Assembly: GCA_020435825.1 (NCBI GenBank)
Contig: JAGQYY010000021.1
Span: forward strand, 1-36,029
Reading direction: 5' to 3'
Source of the DNA: Aequorivita sp.
Lineage (GTDB): Bacteria; Bacteroidota; Bacteroidia; Flavobacteriales; Flavobacteriaceae
DNA length: 36,029 nucleotides
This document shows positions 33,426 through 36,029 of this stretch, one piece after another. A model generated the notes under the pieces. That model did not search any database and was not told where the DNA came from. It saw only the letters and a list, made by a program, of their open reading frames with translations. The stretch's first letter is position 1. Each line of letters begins with the position of its first letter. The translations under genes and the position numbers were made by a program.

Positions 33426-34055
33426 TTATTCGGTTTGCAGCAACGAAATAACACCATTGATACTTTCTGCCTCAATATTAAATTTTCCTTGGCCTGAAAG
33501 CTTATTTACCAAAGTTCCGTACTTCGAAATTGCTTTCCCCGAAACATTTTTTTGGGCGTGGACGGTTATATTTCCTGCTATTGTTTTAAGTTGGGCATTT
33601 CCGGAAAAATGTTTTAAAGTGCAGTTTCCGTTTTCCAAGGAAATGTCGAGATTCTCAAAAATTCCATTGGTATATACTGAGGCCAGTTTCGATTTAATTA
33701 TAACAGTCATTTTCTTCGGAAGTGTTATATTCACTTCAATAGCCATTACTTTATGCGCTGCAAGTTTGTCATTTTCCAAAGTGAAAAATGGGGCAAACCC
33801 AGTTTTCAAGGAAAGGGTTCCATCAACGATTTTCTCTTCCATAATCACACTTTCAGAATGTTCGCCAGAAATGCGTGCCAAAATTTTGATGGTCGATTCT
33901 TCGGAAGATTGTACGGTTATTTTAAAAATGTCATTATCTGCTATGGAAAGCGTGTGTATTCCTTCCGAATCGAATTCCTTTTGAATGGTTTTTTGGGCCA
34001 CGCAGCAATAGCTTCCAAAGAACAGAATAACGATTATGGAGAATATTTGGCGCAT
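33426..34055 (-). CDS. Exported DUF4097/DUF2807-like beta-repeat protein
   Basis: A 209-residue protein with signal peptide MRQIFSIIVILFFGSYCCVAQ. The rest is a run of short beta-strands (HTLSIADNDIFKITVQSS, then VNITLPKKMTVIIKSKLASV and ENLDISLENGNCTLKHFSGN) suggestive of the right-handed beta-helix in DUF4097/DUF2807 adhesin-like proteins. I recognise the style, not a named family member. It is likely periplasmic or surface-exposed. It lies between the DksA-like gene and lspA, behind a terminator, so it probably has its own promoter. Function is unknown. Confidence 0.75.
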   Translation of the reverse strand: MRQIFSIIVILFFGSYCCVAQKTIQKEFDSEGIHTLSIADNDIFKITVQSSEESTIKILARISGEHSESVIMEEKIVDGTLSLKTGFAPFFTLENDKLAAHKVMAIEVNITLPKKMTVIIKSKLASVYTNGIFENLDISLENGNCTLKHFSGNAQLKTIAGNITVHAQKNVSGKAISKYGTLVNKLSGQGKFNIEAESINGVISLLQTE

Positions 34056-34099
34056 AATTTAACCACAAAGGTCGCGAAGAATTTGATACAATAAAAAAG

Positions 34100-34119
34100 C
34101 CCCGAAAAATTTCAGGGCA
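34100..34119 (-). terminator. Terminator of the ileS-dksA-like unit
   Basis: On the minus strand an 8-base stem (one G-U pair) with a 4-base loop at 34119-34100 is followed by TTTTTTATTG. It lies 50 bases past the stop of the DksA-like gene. Confidence 0.78.
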
Positions 34120-34138
34120 ATATGTTGCGAATCAACTC

Positions 34139-34155
34139 CCTTCCCTTTGGGAAGG
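34139..34155. repeat. Perfect GC-rich palindrome at the end of the DksA-like gene
   Basis: CCTTCCC, a TTT loop and GGGAAGG (34139-34155) form a 7-base hairpin, followed by the G-rich CTGGGGATGGG that runs to the gene's stop codon. I recall this sequence as a common dispersed element in flavobacterial genomes. It is not followed by T residues. Confidence 0.6.
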
Positions 34156-34168
34156 GCTGGGGATGGGC

Positions 34169-34552
34169 TTATTTCTGCATATTCTTCGCCTCAATACTCA
34201 AAGTTGCGTGAGGCACAAGTTTCAAACGCTCTTTATTGATAAGTTTTCCCGTTACACGGCAAATGCCGTAGGTTTTGTTTTCAATACGGACCAAGGCATT
34301 TTTAAGGTCGCGGATAAATTTTTCCTGACGAATGGCCAACTGCGAATTCGCTTCCTTGCTCATCACTTCACTGCCTTCATCAAAAGCCTTAAAAGTAGGC
34401 GAAGTATCGTCTGTTCCGTTGTTACTATCGTTTTTATAAGAACTTTGGATTAACTCCAACTGTTCCATTGCCTTCTTTATTTTATCTGTAATCAAGGTTT
34501 TAAATTCTTCCAGTTCGGCATCGCTATATCTGGTTTTTTCTGTGTCTGTCAT
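34169..34552 (-). CDS. TraR/DksA-family RNA polymerase-binding protein with degenerate zinc finger
   Basis: A 127-residue DksA-like protein. The N-terminal helices (about 10-90; SDAELEEFKTLITDKIKKAM, then SQLAIRQEKFIRDLKNAL) form the coiled-coil that reaches the polymerase secondary channel in relatives, with acid residues near the tip. The C-terminal motif YGICRVTGKLINKERLKLVP followed by HATLSIEAK keeps C4 finger spacing, but only Cys98 is left: Thr101, Ser119 and Ala122 replace the other three. That variant is, to my memory, usual in Bacteroidota. Its start is two bases from the ileS stop, so it is cotranscribed with ileS. It probably modulates transcription under stringent control. Confidence 0.9.
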   Translation of the reverse strand: MTDTEKTRYSDAELEEFKTLITDKIKKAMEQLELIQSSYKNDSNNGTDDTSPTFKAFDEGSEVMSKEANSQLAIRQEKFIRDLKNALVRIENKTYGICRVTGKLINKERLKLVPHATLSIEAKNMQK

Positions 34553-34554
34553 AT

Positions 34555-36029
34555 TTAATTTTTTATAATGCTTATACGTGTTTCAATTTCATCGAATGCA
34601 ATTTCTGTTCCGTTATTTATTTCTGGCTGAAATTGCAAAACCTCTGTTAATGTTTCTTCTTTAATATAACGAAGGTTTTGGTTTACCGCCTCAATCAGTT
34701 TTTCATTATTTTGAAGCATTACCTCAATGCGGTCAGTCACTTCAAAACCGCTATCTTTTCGCAAGTTTTGGATTCTGTTTACCAATTCTCGGGCAATTCC
34801 CTCATTTTTCAAATCGGGTGTTATCGTAACATCCAGTGCCACAGTAACTCCATCTGCATTTGCAACCAACCATCCCTCAATATCCTGTGAACTAATGATT
34901 ACGTCATCGAGCGCCAAAGTAGTATTTTTTTCATTAATAGAAACAGTTATTTCACCATCTTTTTCAAGAGTTGCAATTTGTTTCTGATCAAAGCCTGAAA
35001 TGGCCGTAGCCACCGTTTTCATGTCTTTTCCAAAACGTGGGCCAAGAGTCTTGAAATCGGGTTTTATTTGTTTAACCAACAGACCCGAACCTTCATCAAT
35101 CAGTTCAACTTCCTTTACGTTCACTTCACTTTTGATCAAATCTGAAACTGCAAGGATTTCCTCTTTTTCTGCATCTTCCAAAACCGGGATCATTATTTTT
35201 TGAAGCGGTTGGCGCACTTTAATCTTCTCTCTCTGCCGTAACGAAAGCACCAACGATGATATTGTTTGCGCCTTCTGCATTTTGTGCTCCAAGTTTTTAT
35301 CAATGAACGAAGCGTCTGCCTTTGGAAAATCGGTCAAATGTACCGATGCTTCGACTGCGCTCAGCACAGGTTCGTTTTTATCTTTAGCTGTTCCCTGCGT
35401 TAAGTCTATGTAAAGTCTGTCCATAAAGAACGGAGCTACGGGAGCACCAAGTTTTGCAACGGTTTCCAAACAAGTATAAAGGGTTTGGTATGCCGAAATC
35501 TTATCGTCATTATAGCTTCCTTTCCAATATCTTCTTCGACTTAATCGAACAAACCAGTTGCTCAAATTTTCCTGTACAAATTCTGAAATTGCACGGGTAG
35601 CCTTTGTCGGCTCATAATCTGCGTAATAATCATCTACTTTTTGGATGAGCGTATGCAATTCTGAAAGTATCCAGCGGTCAATTTCTGGACGTTTTTCCAA
35701 CGGAAGGTCTTTTTCAAGATACTGAAAATTATCGAGATTGGCGTAAAGGCTGAAGAAACTGTAAGTATTGTAAAGTGTTCCGAAGAATTTATTGCGCACT
35801 TCCGAAATACCGTCTTGGTCAAATTTTAGGTTATCCCATGGGTTGGCGTTGCTAATCATGTACCAGCGCGTTGCGTCGGGTCCGAAAACATCCAAGGTTT
35901 CGAAAGGATCTACGGCATTGCCGAGACGCTTGCTCATTTTCTGTCCGTTTTTGTCCAAAACAAGTCCGTTGGAAACTACATTTTTATACGCAACATCGTC
36001 AAAAATCATCGTTGCAATTGCATGTAATG
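34555..36029 (-). CDS. ileS: Isoleucyl-tRNA synthetase, partial (N-terminus beyond right edge)
   Basis: The C-terminal ~490 residues of a class I synthetase that charges tRNA-Ile. The frame is open to the window edge; codons before the first visible Met (36009) continue the family sequence (LHAIATMIFDDVAYKNVV). KMSKR is in GQKMSKRLGNAVDPFETLDV; the anticodon-binding helix bundle follows (WILSELHTLIQKVDDYYADY, then NWFVRLSRRRYW), then the long C-terminal domain ending VNQNLRYIKEETLTEVLQFQ. Around residue 221 of the visible part there is an extra EPVLSAVEAS, encoded by a repeat-like insert at about 35346-35371. The gene is followed two bases on by the DksA-like gene. Confidence 0.97.
   Translation of the reverse strand, partial: LHAIATMIFDDVAYKNVVSNGLVLDKNGQKMSKRLGNAVDPFETLDVFGPDATRWYMISNANPWDNLKFDQDGISEVRNKFFGTLYNTYSFFSLYANLDNFQYLEKDLPLEKRPEIDRWILSELHTLIQKVDDYYADYEPTKATRAISEFVQENLSNWFVRLSRRRYWKGSYNDDKISAYQTLYTCLETVAKLGAPVAPFFMDRLYIDLTQGTAKDKNEPVLSAVEASVHLTDFPKADASFIDKNLEHKMQKAQTISSLVLSLRQREKIKVRQPLQKIMIPVLEDAEKEEILAVSDLIKSEVNVKEVELIDEGSGLLVKQIKPDFKTLGPRFGKDMKTVATAISGFDQKQIATLEKDGEITVSINEKNTTLALDDVIISSQDIEGWLVANADGVTVALDVTITPDLKNEGIARELVNRIQNLRKDSGFEVTDRIEVMLQNNEKLIEAVNQNLRYIKEETLTEVLQFQPEINNGTEIAFDEIETRISIIKN
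35346..35371. repeat. Repeat-like insert within the ileS coding sequence
   Basis: The plus strand reads GCTTCGACTGCGCTCAGCAC around 35348-35367, with TGCT/AGCA ends that can pair. It encodes PVLSAVEA in frame on the minus strand. I recall this sequence as a dispersed short palindrome of Bacteroidota genomes, normally intergenic. It interrupts an otherwise typical stretch of the synthetase (KDKNE ... SVHLTDFP). Confidence 0.6.

Noticed and set aside
33457-33984. Plus-strand 175-codon frame opposite the DUF4097-like gene
   Set aside because: The minus-strand frame has a signal peptide and a coherent beta-repeat pattern; the plus frame looks like its shadow.

Overview
The window is chromosomal DNA from a member of the Bacteroidota, almost certainly the family Flavobacteriaceae. 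The evidence is low GC, A-rich start regions without strong Shine-Dalgarno sites, TAnnTTTG-type -7 promoter boxes, type IX secretion (T9SS) sorting domains, PorP/SprF and TonB-dependent receptor families, and DUF5689 lipoproteins. A genus such as Aequorivita is possible but is only a guess. Both window edges cut genes: hflX on the left (C-terminus missing) and ileS on the right (N-terminus missing).

Layout. (1) 1-988 hflX, minus strand. (2) 1248-6836, a plus-strand trio: a large Ig-repeat protein with a T9SS type B sorting domain, a PorP/SprF-like outer-membrane protein, and a TPR/beta-propeller/OmpA lipoprotein- or PorE-like protein; together they look like a surface adhesin with its own export and anchoring partners. 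(3) 6897-7412 GNAT acetyltransferase. (4) 7514-12897, a TonB receptor plus a DUF5689 lipoprotein (minus) divergent from a secreted DNase I-like nuclease/phosphatase (plus), a candidate nutrient (perhaps nucleic acid) capture locus. (5) 12947-15446, small envelope proteins: a His/Asp-rich secreted protein, a PepSY-like protein, a PAP2 phosphatase and a four-fold-repeat membrane protein. (6) 15511-18683, a cytochrome b-like membrane protein and a second TonB receptor. (7) 18871-20897, an M23 peptidase and a DUF3108 protein. (8) 21001-23341, hmgA-hppD for tyrosine breakdown. (9) 23461-27587, a PlpD-like patatin and uvrC, separated by a heptamer tandem repeat. (10) A relic of a T9SS type A cargo C-terminus at about 27784-28010. 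(11) 28174-31437, rimK / RimB-like protease / rimK / aspartoacylase-like peptidase, followed by 5-formyl-THF cyclo-ligase. (12) 32060-32747, a CD225 protein and an overlapping DUF2752 protein. (13) 32751-36029, lspA, a DUF4097-like protein, a DksA-like protein and ileS, all minus strand.

Most of the window is ordinary flavobacterial chromosome. The parts most worth following up are the double-RimK amidoligase/peptidase operon (one copy orthodox, one divergent), the receptor/DUF5689/nuclease locus, short repeat elements that have entered the ileS coding sequence and gene ends, the heptamer repeat between uvrC and the patatin gene, and an apparent leaderless uvrC promoter. All homology statements come from recognising motifs by eye; no database search was run.
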